Made by a program: the position numbers and the translations under genes. Below, piece by piece: positions 7,977 to 16,877 of a stretch of DNA of 64,000 nucleotides. The notes beneath the pieces are model-generated. The model was given only the letters and a program-made list of their open reading frames with translations, ran no database searches and had not been told where the DNA came from. Source of the stretch: Fictibacillus terranigra (GTDB lineage: Bacteria > Bacillota > Bacilli > Bacillales > Fictibacillaceae); assembly GCF_030412265.1 (NCBI RefSeq), contig NZ_JAUHLN010000005.1, positions 1 through 64,000 on the forward strand, written 5' to 3'. How positions within the stretch are numbered: position 1 is the stretch's first letter; each line of letters starts with the position of its first letter.

Positions 7977-8516
7977 CTAATTGATCAAGAGCTTCTTGAA
8001 CAGTCGTCGGAATTGGTGGGTCATAATCCGCAGGAACAGTAGGTGTATAGCTAGTCCGAAAGCATCATCAACTCTAATTAGTGTTGTACTCGTTCCTACA
8101 AGAGTTACTCGAGACCGAATAGGTATCGAATCTACTGTCGCTCTGACTCTTGTAATTACATTATTAACTCCATTAACAATTAACCTTCCTGAATTAGGGA
8201 AAGGATTGAAAATATTTTCCGTTATAGCAAAACTGGTTAAATTCAAAGGATCAATTGGAATATGACCAGATTGAACATTAATGATGATATTTCCATTTAT
8301 TCCTCCACCCACTAAGTTAACTTGGGTATCCGTTGTAGCTTGTGAATTAATAGTAATATTTCCACTAGAAACAAATGAAGCAAACATCACCATCTTAATT
8401 CCATTTTGAGTGTAGCCAGAAGATAGCAACGAGACTTGATTAACAGAAGTGCTTAAAGCAGTGAATGTTGGAGTAGGTGTGATGTTGACTCCTTCAAAAA
8501 ATAGGGAAACGGGCAA
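7950..8516 (-). pseudogene. Thr/Asn-rich protein with unknown function, probably frameshifted
   Basis: The main frame encodes about 150 residues rich in Thr, Ser, Asn and Val (TINSQATTDTQVNLVGGG, NGNIIINVQSGHI). It then turns into an implausible Arg/Leu-rich tail ending at 7977. If one base is added near 8060, the frame instead reads YTPTVPADYDPPIPTTVQ and EALDQLAARVALGG to a TAA at about 7961, a composition that fits the rest. I therefore think the gene has a one-base deletion. No family was recognised; beta-rich surface or spore-layer proteins have this kind of composition. The 5' end is uncertain: TTG at 8516 lacks a ribosome binding site, while GAAGGAG lies just inside. Confidence 0.5.
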
Positions 8517-8669
8517 AAAGTGTAAAAATCGACTTGACGTCTACAACATACTGCTATTATCTTAATGATCCGTGAAAATTTGCATATAGAGGAACATAAC
8601 AAATCTAACTTCTCAGTTACCTGAGATCTTAAAAATGATGGTGTACTAATTTCCATTACTACCTATTTG

Positions 8670-9560
8670 TTAAGATTCTTTAAGTCTTTTTATATGACTT
8701 AGAGGTGGGAGGCCGAACAGCCGAGAGTATTCGCGACTGAAATGGGATGGGCTTTCATAACCAACTTGGAATCCTGCATTTGCAGCATCTGCTAACTGTG
8801 AAAGCATAAGTCGATGGGCCTCTTGCAATCTTAACTGTTTTTGAAATTGCAAAGGACTCATTCCTGTTACTTGTTTAAAGTGATGATGTAATGAAGAAGA
8901 ACTCATGTTTACAGACTGTGCTAACTCTTTTATGCTTATAGGCTGAACAAAGTCACGCTTAATTTTCTGTATCACTGTTGAAATCCTTTGAGCATGACTA
9001 CCGGCGGTAGAAATCTGTTTGATAGAATCTCCCTTAGTATCTTGCATAATACGGTACAAAATTTCTCGAATGGCCAAGGGTGCAAGAACAGAAATATCCT
9101 GCGGAGTATCTAAAAGACGGACTAGTCTTACAACTGCATCAAGTAAATCGATGTTTGTCTTACTAACAAACAAGCCCCGAACCGATTCCCTCTTATTTTC
9201 AAGTGACATACTATCAGACTCGCGAAGAATATCAAAAACCAGTTTTGAATCAAAGTTCAATTGAAGGCAAAGGTAGGGAGTTTCGGAAGTAGCTTCGAGG
9301 ATTTGCCCAGAAATTGGTAAATCGATAGAAACAACAAGATAGTGAAAAGAATCATATCTATAATTTTCTTGCCCTAAAAAAACCAATTTTGAACCTTGTG
9401 CTACTATACATAACGCCGGCTCATGAATGAGATGTACTGGTTCTGATTTTGTAGAACTACGAATGAAATGCATAGAAGGAATGCTAGTAGAGTGAACCCC
9501 GTCCTCAGGTGCTAAACGTTCAATGAGTTTTACTAATTCATTTCTTTTTTCCTTTTCCAT
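8670..9560 (-). CDS. AraC family transcriptional regulator
   Basis: A 296-residue regulator. The first half matches the AraC_N cupin-like domain (HLIHEPALCIVAQGSK, LPISGQILEAT, PYLCLQLNFD). The last 100 residues form the two helix-turn-helix units, with SIKELAQSVNMSSSSLHHHF for the first and NAGFQVGYESPSHFSREYSRLFG for the second. The start at 9560 follows AGGCAGGAAG; an upstream in-frame ATG at 9635 would add 25 residues without a good ribosome binding site. It is divergent from the Atu4866-like lipoprotein and SDR oxidoreductase genes, a common arrangement, so it probably controls that pair from the shared 260-bp intergenic region. Confidence 0.9.
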   Translation of the reverse strand: MEKEKRNELVKLIERLAPEDGVHSTSIPSMHFIRSSTKSEPVHLIHEPALCIVAQGSKLVFLGQENYRYDSFHYLVVSIDLPISGQILEATSETPYLCLQLNFDSKLVFDILRESDSMSLENKRESVRGLFVSKTNIDLLDAVVRLVRLLDTPQDISVLAPLAIREILYRIMQDTKGDSIKQISTAGSHAQRISTVIQKIKRDFVQPISIKELAQSVNMSSSSLHHHFKQVTGMSPLQFQKQLRLQEAHRLMLSQLADAANAGFQVGYESPSHFSREYSRLFGLPPLSHIKRLKES

Positions 9561-9821
9561 ATCTTCCTGCCTATCCAAGCCTGTTTTTCGGAACATATAA
9601 TCCACCCTTTCAATAAATGCTATAATGCGAATCATTTATCTCCAACTCGATATTACTCAATTTAATCTAATAATGGAGGAATAGGCAAGAATTCGAATGA
9701 AATAGATTACCGCATATATCCCCTGTTGTTCGATAATAAATGGAGAACTTAATAATTTCAAGTTAGGAGGGTGAATTGAAACACTGATCATATCTAATAT
9801 TTAGATGATGAGGACGTGTGA

Positions 9822-10220
9822 ATGCTGTCTAAAAGAAATTCAATATTTTTATTATTCATCTGTATTTCTATTCTAGAGGCTTGTGATCAGAATCCTAAAG
9901 ATCCATCAATCAGTCAAGAACTAAATGAATCAAACAATAACATTAAAGGAGATCAAAACATGACTAGTCAATCCAGCAGTCAAAAACACCCTTATGTTGG
10001 TATGTGGGTAACACAGGACGGATACATCCGACATGAACTGTTACCTAACGGCCGCTACGATGAAGCTCGTGGTGACAGGAAAAGTGCTTATCAAGGAAAA
10101 TATATTATAACAGGGGATCACATCGATTATATAGATGATAAAGGCTTCACGGCTGATGGAGATTTTCGGGAGGGTATCCTTTATCATGCCGGAATGATTC
10201 TTTACCGAGAAGAAAAATAG
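9822..10220 (+). CDS. Atu4866-like domain lipoprotein
   Basis: A 132-residue protein with a hydrophobic leader (IFLLFICISILEAC) in which Cys21 could be lipidated, though the LEAC box has an atypical Glu. The mature part from about residue 55 matches the small beta-barrel Atu4866 domain: YVGMWVTQDGYIRHELLPNG, then YDEARG, YQGKY, FTADGDF and LYHAGM. The biochemical role of this domain is unknown, but it repeatedly occurs beside AraC regulators and short-chain dehydrogenases, as here. The stop is 41 bases before the SDR gene, so the two are likely cotranscribed. Confidence 0.85.
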   Translation: MLSKRNSIFLLFICISILEACDQNPKDPSISQELNESNNNIKGDQNMTSQSSSQKHPYVGMWVTQDGYIRHELLPNGRYDEARGDRKSAYQGKYIITGDHIDYIDDKGFTADGDFREGILYHAGMILYREEK

Positions 10221-10261
10221 TATTCATTATATATTGTTCCAATTTAAGGAGGAGAAATATC

Positions 10262-10996
10262 TTGACTATATCAGGAAAAGTTGTCGCTATCACAGGGGCA
10301 AGTAGTGGTATCGGAGAAGCTACTGCACGATTACTTGCTCAAAGTGGTGCCCAGATAGTATTAGGTGCTAGGCGCACAGATCGACTTGAGCAGATTGTTT
10401 CCCAAATTCGTTCAGGGGGAGGAATTGCGGAACATTATTCCCTAGATGTCACTGAAAGAGAAGAAATGAATGCGTTTATTAGCTTTGCTCAAAACACATA
10501 TGGACGTGTAGATGTTATTGTAAATAACGCAGGAGTGATGCCTCTCTCAAAACTTGAAGCTTTAAAGGTGAATGAGTGGGATCTTATGATCGATGTAAAT
10601 ATTCGTGGCGTTCTACACGGTATCTCTGCGGGACTTCCCATAATGAAAAAACAAGGATTTGGTCAGTTTATTAATATTTCCTCAATTGGAGGGCATGTGG
10701 TATCACCTACTGCGGCTGTTTATTGTGCCACTAAATTTGCAGTGGGAGCCATATCTGAAGGCTTGCGAATGGAGGTTGAAGATGATATCCGTGTTACGGT
10801 TATCTCACCTGGTGTTACAGAATCAGAACTCGCAGACCGCATATCTGATAATGATGCTCGTGAGGTGATGAAAGAGTATCGAAAGATTTCAATTTCACCG
10901 AACGCAATTGCGAGAGCAATTAAATTTGCTATTGAGCAACCAGAAGATGTTGATGTAAATGAAATTATTGTAAGACCTACTGCAAGTTCCACTTGA
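10262..10996 (+). CDS. SDR family NAD(P)-dependent oxidoreductase
   Basis: A 244-residue classical short-chain dehydrogenase. It shows the cofactor motif TGASSGIG at residues 11-18, an NNAG motif at 88-91, and the catalytic Ser (140/141), Tyr154 and Lys158 in YCATK. Arg residues after the second strand (GARRTDR) suggest NADP(H) preference. The substrate is not predictable. The start is TTG behind AAGGAGGAG. It is the second gene of a likely two-gene unit with the Atu4866-like lipoprotein, facing a divergent AraC regulator. Confidence 0.93.
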   Translation: MTISGKVVAITGASSGIGEATARLLAQSGAQIVLGARRTDRLEQIVSQIRSGGGIAEHYSLDVTEREEMNAFISFAQNTYGRVDVIVNNAGVMPLSKLEALKVNEWDLMIDVNIRGVLHGISAGLPIMKKQGFGQFINISSIGGHVVSPTAAVYCATKFAVGAISEGLRMEVEDDIRVTVISPGVTESELADRISDNDAREVMKEYRKISISPNAIARAIKFAIEQPEDVDVNEIIVRPTASST

Positions 10997-11176
10997 ACTG
11001 AAGAAGTATAAAGAATGAATATCAAACTGCTATAAATTATTGTTAAGTGTAACTCTTTTAACTCAGCTGCAGAATAAATGAATAGTTGATGTGAAAAAGC
11101 AATTTGCTATAATGGATGTTTATGGCGAATTTCTTAAATCTGAAAACAACGGTGTAAAATTCCCCAATAATAACGG

Positions 11177-11220
11177 ATCATTATCTCAAAAACAACGGGG
11201 AGTGTAGAGGGATAATGATC
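11177..11220. repeat. Inverted repeat at the edge of an IS21 remnant
   Basis: GATCATTATC and GATAATGATC form a perfect 10-bp inverted repeat about 25 bases apart, just before the IstA-like fragment. It may be part of the element's end or leader. Confidence 0.4.
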
Positions 11221-11470
11221 AAGGATGGGGAATTTTTTATGATAGACTGCAATAGCAGAGTTAACCGGCTTTGACCCGAAAACCATACGGAAATATTTAA
11301 AGGAAAATGAGCTTCCTAAGAGCAACAATTCAAAGGGTACGTGTACACAACCATATTAGATTCATACAAGGATTACTTGTTAAGAAGATTAAAGGAAGGT
11401 ACAACCAACTAGTGCGAGGTACTACTAGAGGAATTACATTCAATGGGTTATCCAGGAAAGTGATGGCATT
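11215..11470 (+). pseudogene. istA: IS21-family IstA transposase, N-terminal remnant
   Basis: The plus strand reads IAELTGFDPKTIRKYLKENE, the N-terminal helix-turn-helix of IstA-type transposases. It is followed by LDSYKDYLLRRLKEGTTN and VLLEELHSMGYPG, the next conserved blocks, with a stop and frameshift between them. The DDE catalytic domain is absent. The remnant is independent of the larger IstA pseudogene at 36.6 kb. Confidence 0.7.
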
Positions 11471-12454
11471 GCAGAATTAGATCCTAACCAGCTATCTCTG
11501 GATGATGTGGAGGATAAGGAAGCCTAAACAGATCAAGTATAAAAGACTTCTGCTCTGCGGCTGGGATCCACGAGCAGAAGTCTCATCAGGAGAAGATGTG
11601 CCATAGGAAACCATTCCCTGTAGTTTAATTGTATTCATTCAGTCTTAAAATATGCTGAAGGAGAAGCAAAATGAACAAAATGAATCTCACTCTAGAAAAT
11701 CTGGAAAAGTATCCGATAATGCCTAAACAGAATGGTCCTAATCTTGAAGGAGTGGCTGCAACACAACATGCCGTTGAATCTGCCCTTGAAACTCTATAAA
11801 TACGTGCCGTTTGAAGAAAGAGAAGCGACGATCACGGCCAGCAATGATCCGTTACCATTGGCCGACTAATCAGACCAGCGATCAGACAGGTGATATCGCT
11901 AGGTATAATGCCAACGAGCAGATTGAGCGTAAGAAATTCATTGAGAGAATGGAAAGGGCAGTGAGCTAGGCTGCCGAAGATGGAACGGTTCCTTATAGAG
12001 GAAAGGTATATGTGCTCAGAATCGGAATACTTAACTGACTTTTCCGTGTACTGCCATAGTTCCAGCCGCCGATCAGTCATGTATCCTATGCAAAGATTCG
12101 ATGGATTGATCGGCTGACACTAAATTTAAACCTGGCGAGTACTAAGGGAAGATGATTGGCCAGTTAGTTGATTCTTTTATTAAGGATTTTCTTTTTTATC
12201 TTTTGTGAAGAAATTAAAAGCCAACGAAGCCCTCCTGTATACAGCACAAAACAGATGTTATAAAGTAAAATGTGTTAATAAAGTGTTGAAAAATCCAATA
12301 GTACATCTGAACGAGGGAATGTCCTATGGCTGAAGGACACCAATAGCTTTGGCATATTGACCAATTTTATACGAAAGTGAGGAGTCAATGTTGAGGATTA
12401 TGGAACTACCCGGAGGGAAATAGATGAGTAAAAGCTAATCACAAATACAGGTTT
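11471..12454. other. Decayed region with short open stretches
   Basis: Plus-strand stretches without proper starts read SDGIAELDPNQLSLDDVEDK (ending 11527) and EWLQHNMPLNLPLKLYKYVP (near 11750-11815). They look like ends of unrecognised genes. At 11544-11583 AGACTTCTGCTC and GAGCAGAAGTCT form a perfect 12-bp stem. A 42-codon frame starting at 11671 has weak support. Confidence 0.4.
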
Positions 12455-12485
12455 AAAAAACGTCACTTCTTGATGGCGTTTTTTT
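12455..12485 (+). terminator. Hairpin terminator
   Basis: AACGTCA and TGGCGTT pair (one G-U) around CTTCT, with an A run before and a T run after. Confidence 0.55.
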
Positions 12486-12624
12486 ATATAGAATAAAATT
12501 CCGTTCTCCTTTTCATCAATCGGACAAATCACTATGGAATATTGAAAAATTCCATGTATGTCCATTGCGGTTCTTCAGATTTCCGCATCCTATAGAGTAT
12601 CAAAAGGTATAAGGAGGTAACCAT

Positions 12625-12846
12625 TTGCCACCTGGAACAACGGATGTTGTCGTTATTGTGTTTGAAAGAGTTCCAACATCTAGAAGGTTTCAAATTACCG
12701 ATTTTGCCATTATCGGTAGTGCTGGCCCTTGTAGAGAGTTTCTAAGAAGGGGAGAAGATGTAGTACATGCAGAAAGTTGTCTTTTAAGACAGAACTTTAG
12801 AATTGTTTTTGACAGTTCAAATGTTCTGCTTTTTGTTCGTCGGTAA
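12625..12846 (+). CDS. Small hypothetical protein
   Basis: A 73-residue protein starting with TTG seven bases after a perfect AAGGAGGTAAC ribosome binding site and followed by a good terminator, so it is very likely expressed. It reads PPGTTDVVVIVFERVP at the start, contains two Cys residues and ends in FDSSNVLLFVRR. No domain was recognised. The upstream CATCCTATA is loosely like a sigma-K -10 element, and the neighbourhood holds other small, probably spore-related genes; both hints are weak. Confidence 0.65.
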   Translation: MPPGTTDVVVIVFERVPTSRRFQITDFAIIGSAGPCREFLRRGEDVVHAESCLLRQNFRIVFDSSNVLLFVRR

Positions 12847-12888
12847 TCATATAGAAATTAGACGTATAATATTAATTTATAACCAAGC

Positions 12889-12916
12889 GCGATTCTTAAA
12901 AAGAATCGCTTTTCTT
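12889..12916 (+). terminator. Terminator of the 73-aa gene
   Basis: GCGATTCTT and AAGAATCGC form a perfect stem, followed by TTTTCTT. Confidence 0.7.
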
Positions 12917-13322
12917 GTTAAACTGGTGGAGATGGTTTATGCATTGAAACGGCGGCCATAGTTTTTTATAGAATCCCATAATAGGGTCGCTTTTTATGGG
13001 AAAAAATCTTAACTTTGCTCGTCGTAATTTTCCTGGCACAAGTTTATTCGGTTAATCAAAACAGGGTCAGCATACTTTGGAAAGAAAACAAAAAAACCTT
13101 CGCATAAGAGCAAAGGTTTTGGGTAAATGAGAAAATCAGCGACTAGGGGGGCTGGCCCCCTAAATTACTATATGTGAAAAGGTCAGTTAATGATTGGACA
13201 ATTGGAGGTTGGCCTTGCATTTTTCCAACAACATTTTACATAAAATCTCACCAATTATAGCAACCACTCATCAAAATTCATTAGTTATTAGTGGTGGTCG
13301 CACACCCATAGCCTGCTTGATA

Positions 13323-14175
13323 TCACAGACTGTAAACATCACCATAAGGCCCACTGGATCTCCAGTTGTCAGGGTCATTGTCCATCATTTCCAAAACTTC
13401 TCCTCTGGGTCCAGATGACCTCCAATTATTGTCCGTGTCCGTGGTGTCCATCGGTTCCAAATCGACTGCCATAGTGCCGAAAAAGTCTCTTTGAGTTCCA
13501 CAAGACCTCCAATCGTTGTCTTCATCTGTTTCCATCGCTTCCAAAACATATGATGGATGATTGAAACAATCTCCGATACATTGATTATTCTCGAAACCGG
13601 AACACTGGCATTCTGGTTCCCGTTAACACATAAGGTTGGTTCATTGTTTCATTCATCACAGGAGATTCATTCATTTGCTGGTCACAGTTACAGTTTTGAG
13701 TAACATCTACGTTGTTTTCCATCTGTCGAATTTCAGGTAAGATGTCCATGACATCCATTATTCCCATGATCGTATTGTCATTACTGAAACTGCTGGAGCT
13801 GCTTGAACTGCTGCTAGATGACTCTTCCTCCCTGTTATTACTTGTACTAAGGGAGGGATTGGTTCTTCTATTAAACCTGCTTGATGATTCGTCTCGCCAA
13901 AAACTGGGTGCAGGCGTATTTGTCGATTCATATCTCCAATGGTATTTTGGGAGACTGGTCCTACTAGGAAGAACAGTATCATTGAAACTGGTTGGATCGC
14001 TGGGAACGCTCGGAGCGCTGGGACGGCTGGAACTACTGCTTGATGACTCGTTACTATCGTTTCTCCAGTCACGGATTTTTCGGCTCATATCATTTGCGGC
14101 CCTTACTGGAAAAACCCAAGTAGAACCGATGTAACGGCTGCTACTCGGTGACTCTTTTCTTTTGTGTAACATCAT
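13323..14175 (-). pseudogene. Ser-rich, Cys-containing protein with WRSSGP repeats (likely spore coat or surface), one frameshift
   Basis: The gene starts at ATG 14175 (or 14172) behind AAAGGGG. It encodes a Ser-rich N-terminal part with two long Ser runs, then a Met/Asn segment and a NCNCDQQ motif, and the main frame stops at 13585. A one-base shift around 13615 joins it to a second frame reading ECQCSGFENNQCIGDCFN and then three C-terminal repeats: DEDNDWRSCGTQRD, DTDNNWRSSGPRGE and DPDNWRSSGPYGD. The composition is uniform across the shift, so I treat it as one gene of about 280 residues that is either disrupted or carries a sequencing error. Ser-runs and paired Cys are typical of coat/exosporium proteins, but no family was recognised. 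Confidence 0.55.
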
Positions 14176-14321
14176 ATTGCCCCTTTCAAGTTACTATATC
14201 TGGAAAGGGACAAGTATCATGATTTGAAAAATGGGTCGTAAAACCCGTTAATTAAAAACAGGATGAGCGCGCGCCTTTTCGCATTAACCATACTATGTAT
14301 GGTACTGGCCCATATATTTCA

Positions 14322-14350
14322 CCCCCATTAACTTATGGGGGCTTTTTTGT
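14322..14350. terminator. Hairpin terminator
   Basis: CCCCCAT and ATGGGGG pair around TAACTT and are followed by CTTTTTT. It lies upstream of the Ser-rich protein gene and reads out on the plus strand. Confidence 0.6.
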
Positions 14351-14999
14351 TGTTGAAAACCGATAGTTCACTTTATGGAACTTTTGCCTTTGTTTGATCT
14401 GCTTAAATTCTTAACAAGCGACTCCATCACCCTGTCTAAATCATTTACATCCTGACAGGACCACCCGGCTAACAAGTGCCTTAGTTCAGGTACAAAATTT
14501 CAAAGGGGATATGTAATCTTTTGACGAATTATGAAAGTATCAAAGGGATATGGTTTCGATAGGAGAGGGTTTTAATTTCGGTGGGGGCACTGAGATAAGA
14601 ATCCTCTCTTTTTTGACGGATCTTTTTTAAGAGTTCATGTCCCAACCAGCCTCAAACATGTTTCTACAAGTAGGGGGATGGACAGTATTACTGGATCCCA
14701 CGGGCCAGAACGTCCTCCCCCGACTACCTAAAGAATAACCTATAAATAGGATAACCAGATAGAACTGGTTAACCTCATAATACGATCGGCCATATAGTTG
14801 AAAAAAGGAATTTTTTGTAACATTATATTTTGTTCTAAACAACTATTTCATTTTTCAACGAAAGGATGAGCTTCTAACCGTTAAAAGTTAACATATTCAG
14901 TTTGTGGCGCATATACTGGATTGGTCCCAGGGTAGTAAACAAGATATCTAAGCCTTTATTCTTCAGAACATAAACTTTAAATTTAGGGGGAGATTAGTA
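14351..14999. other. Intergenic region
   Basis: No supported gene. Near 14918-14927 GCATATACT resembles a sigma-K -10 element ahead of the 154-aa gene at 15000. Confidence 0.35.
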
Positions 15000-15464
15000 T
15001 TGCAAACTGCACAGCAAACAATGGTTAGTATTCCATTCCCATCAGTATGGGGTATCCATGCTGCTATAGCTGGTAGACCAATCGTTTGGGGCGTACTCAA
15101 CATTAACTCTATGACAGATAACAGGGTAATTGGTACGGTTAATTTTCGTGGTACACATATTCCGATTAATGGACATTGGGATAAAAACACCAAACAAATA
15201 AGATTTGATTCACCTTATGCCACATTTTCTGGAAACTTAGCCATATTTGATGAGCCCCAGATTAGAATTCGACATTTTATTTTAAATGGGAGGCTTATTA
15301 TGAAACCTCCTTCTTTACAAGCAGGCGAATACGGAACATGGATTGCTACAACCAATAGAGCTCTTACCGGAAATCCCGTAATTAGTGGTACCTTGCCCCC
15401 TGTTGGAGTCTTTTTAACATCGAATATACTTAGTCAGCTACAGCAGAATAATGTAAGAATTTAG
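15000..15464 (+). CDS. Hypothetical protein of 154 residues
   Basis: The TTG start at 15000 lies nine bases after TAGGGGGAG. The protein is beta-strand-like with many Ile, Asn and Pro residues: VWGVLNINSMTDNRVIGTVN, FRGTHIPINGHWD, FNGNLAIFDEP-like, PVISGTLPPVGVF. It has no signal peptide, membrane segment or Cys. No family was recognised. Amphipathic strands alternating with turns suggest a small beta-barrel or sandwich. The neighbours and a sigma-K-like -10 word suggest a spore role, but this is inference. Confidence 0.65.
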   Translation: MQTAQQTMVSIPFPSVWGIHAAIAGRPIVWGVLNINSMTDNRVIGTVNFRGTHIPINGHWDKNTKQIRFDSPYATFSGNLAIFDEPQIRIRHFILNGRLIMKPPSLQAGEYGTWIATTNRALTGNPVISGTLPPVGVFLTSNILSQLQQNNVRI

Positions 15465-15546
15465 GTTTAAATGGAAGAAATGTAAGACGAACCTCCTTTT
15501 TTGTTTTTCGATACATCTCCAACATACCTGTGACAAAACAAACTAA

Positions 15547-15816
15547 TTACAAAATTATTTGAGGTGTATCATGGTCCACCATCTGAAGAATTTTTTGACG
15601 CGGGAATTTTTTACTGCCCCAACTATCTCTAATAAAACGAATCCGCACTCCATTTACTGCCTTTTCGAACAGCAGTTCTGTGATGCCATTACCAATTTGG
15701 TCGTTCCGATAGATGAAATATTCCAGATTTACGATGAATAGCTTGGGATTTGATATGCTAAGATATAGTAAGAAACCAATGACAGGCAAAACAAGGACGA
15801 TTACTATCCAATACAA
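15547..15816 (-). pseudogene. Cardiolipin synthase, N-terminal remnant
   Basis: An 89-codon frame holds a membrane segment (YWIVIVLVLPVIGFLLYL) followed by FIYRNDQIGNGITELLFEKA, VNGVRIRFIRDSWGSKKF. This matches the start of the first phospholipase D domain of bacterial cardiolipin synthases (R-D-D-E-I-G..., V-x-V-R-x-x-x-D-G-x-G-S). The linker between membrane anchor and PLD domain is shortened, and both HxKxxxxD motifs are absent. A similar fragment lies at 33.1 kb on the other strand. Confidence 0.7.
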
Positions 15817-16072
15817 AGCTTTGGCTTGCCGACGAACTTCCTAAATTGCTATGAAGTAGATAAAGAACGTATTTAACAGGTATAGAAAAAAATCCACTCC
15901 AACTAAAATTCCTCCTTAGTTTTTTCCTTAACATGTACAAACTATGTGCAAGTATACGTTTGGAATACTAGGAATTGTTTAGATTGACCTTTGCAGGGAT
16001 AGAATGTCGGACGATATTTCCTTTAAGCTTTCCCTGGATTTTGTCCAATTGGAATAATCGGGATCATTAAAG

Positions 16073-16190
16073 CCAGACGTAGGACTTTGGACGGACATTC
16101 AGTTGCAAATTATAGGAGAAGCAACAGGCGACTTGCAGACTATCTTCGACGTTCATTGGAATATCGCTGTACCAGAACGGATAAAGGCAT
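16073..16190 (+). pseudogene. Cardiolipin synthase, middle remnant
   Basis: Plus-strand translation gives GLWTDIQLQIIGEATGDLQT followed by IFDVHWNIA. This corresponds to the G-x-W-x-D-x-x-x-x-I-x-G-E-A-V-x-x-L-Q block between the two PLD domains of cardiolipin synthases. It has no start, and the frame is broken upstream. It lies on the strand opposite to the nearby N-terminal piece at 15547-15816, so the two are not one collinear gene. Confidence 0.65.
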
Positions 16191-16212
16191 GCATAATAGG
16201 AAGAAACACATC

Positions 16213-16252
16213 AAAAAGGAGCATCTGGTAGTTAGGTAGATGCTCCTTTTTT
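16213..16252 (+). terminator. Hairpin terminator
   Basis: AAAAAGGAGCATCT and AGATGCTCCTTTTT form a long stem with a T run. It marks the end of the decayed unit before blaI. Confidence 0.65.
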
Positions 16253-16415
16253 CAAAAGTTGTACTCTAATAAATTGATCCGTTATCATCTGATCAAAGTT
16301 ATAAAAAATTACTAGCCACCTTCAATTTACGATTAGACAAACGCAATATCAATCATTCATTAATGGTTAATGGATGGAACGTTATCATCACTGACTGTCA
16401 CTAACTCCATTTGAT

Positions 16416-16814
16416 TTACTGTTTCTCTCCTGAGGTTTTTTTAGTCTTTCCATCCAAAAGAGAGCGTAATTCTTTAATATCCTCTTCAGATAAGGACTCC
16501 TCTTGGATGAACTGAACCAGCATCGACTTCAGCGTCCCACCGTAAATTCTCTTTATAAAAGACTGTGTCTCAGCGCGCTGATATTCATCCTGCGAGTAAA
16601 GGGGAAAAAAAGTATAGACCCTCTGATTTTTATTTACACCGACCACCTTTTTTTGGACTAGACGATCCAAAAGAGAGCGTACTGTTTTCAGCTTCCAATC
16701 CGTTCGCCCCTCCAATGAGAAATAGACTTCGTTAGCCGTTTGCGGGGGCTTTTCCCAAAGAACGTTCATGACTTCCCATTCTGCTTGAGAAATACTGGGT
16801 ACTTTTTTAGACAC
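16416..16814 (-). CDS. blaI: BlaI/MecI/CopY family repressor
   Basis: A 132-residue winged-helix repressor of the beta-lactamase system. The N-terminus reads ISQAEWEVMNVLWEKPPQTA and the recognition region is WKLKTVRSLLDRLVQKKVVG. The C-terminal half holds the dimerisation helices with the FIQEESLSEEDIKELRSLL segment. I chose GTG at 16814 because it follows AAGGAGGAGGATAAGA and gives the usual family length of about 125-130 residues; an upstream ATG at 16868 would add 18 Arg-rich residues. BlaI dimers bind TACA-N2-TGTA operators and are cleaved after BlaR1 senses beta-lactams. It lies 63 bases downstream of blaR1, the reverse of the usual blaI-blaR1 order. Confidence 0.93.
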   Translation of the reverse strand: MSKKVPSISQAEWEVMNVLWEKPPQTANEVYFSLEGRTDWKLKTVRSLLDRLVQKKVVGVNKNQRVYTFFPLYSQDEYQRAETQSFIKRIYGGTLKSMLVQFIQEESLSEEDIKELRSLLDGKTKKTSGEKQ

Positions 16815-16877
16815 TCTTATCCTCCTCCTTCTTAGAGATGTCAACCTCAATTGTTCGGTTTTTTCCACAGCAAATAC

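Noticed and set aside
13712-14134. 140-codon plus-strand frame rich in Leu and Ser
   Set aside because: Antisense shadow of the Ser-rich protein gene on the minus strand.
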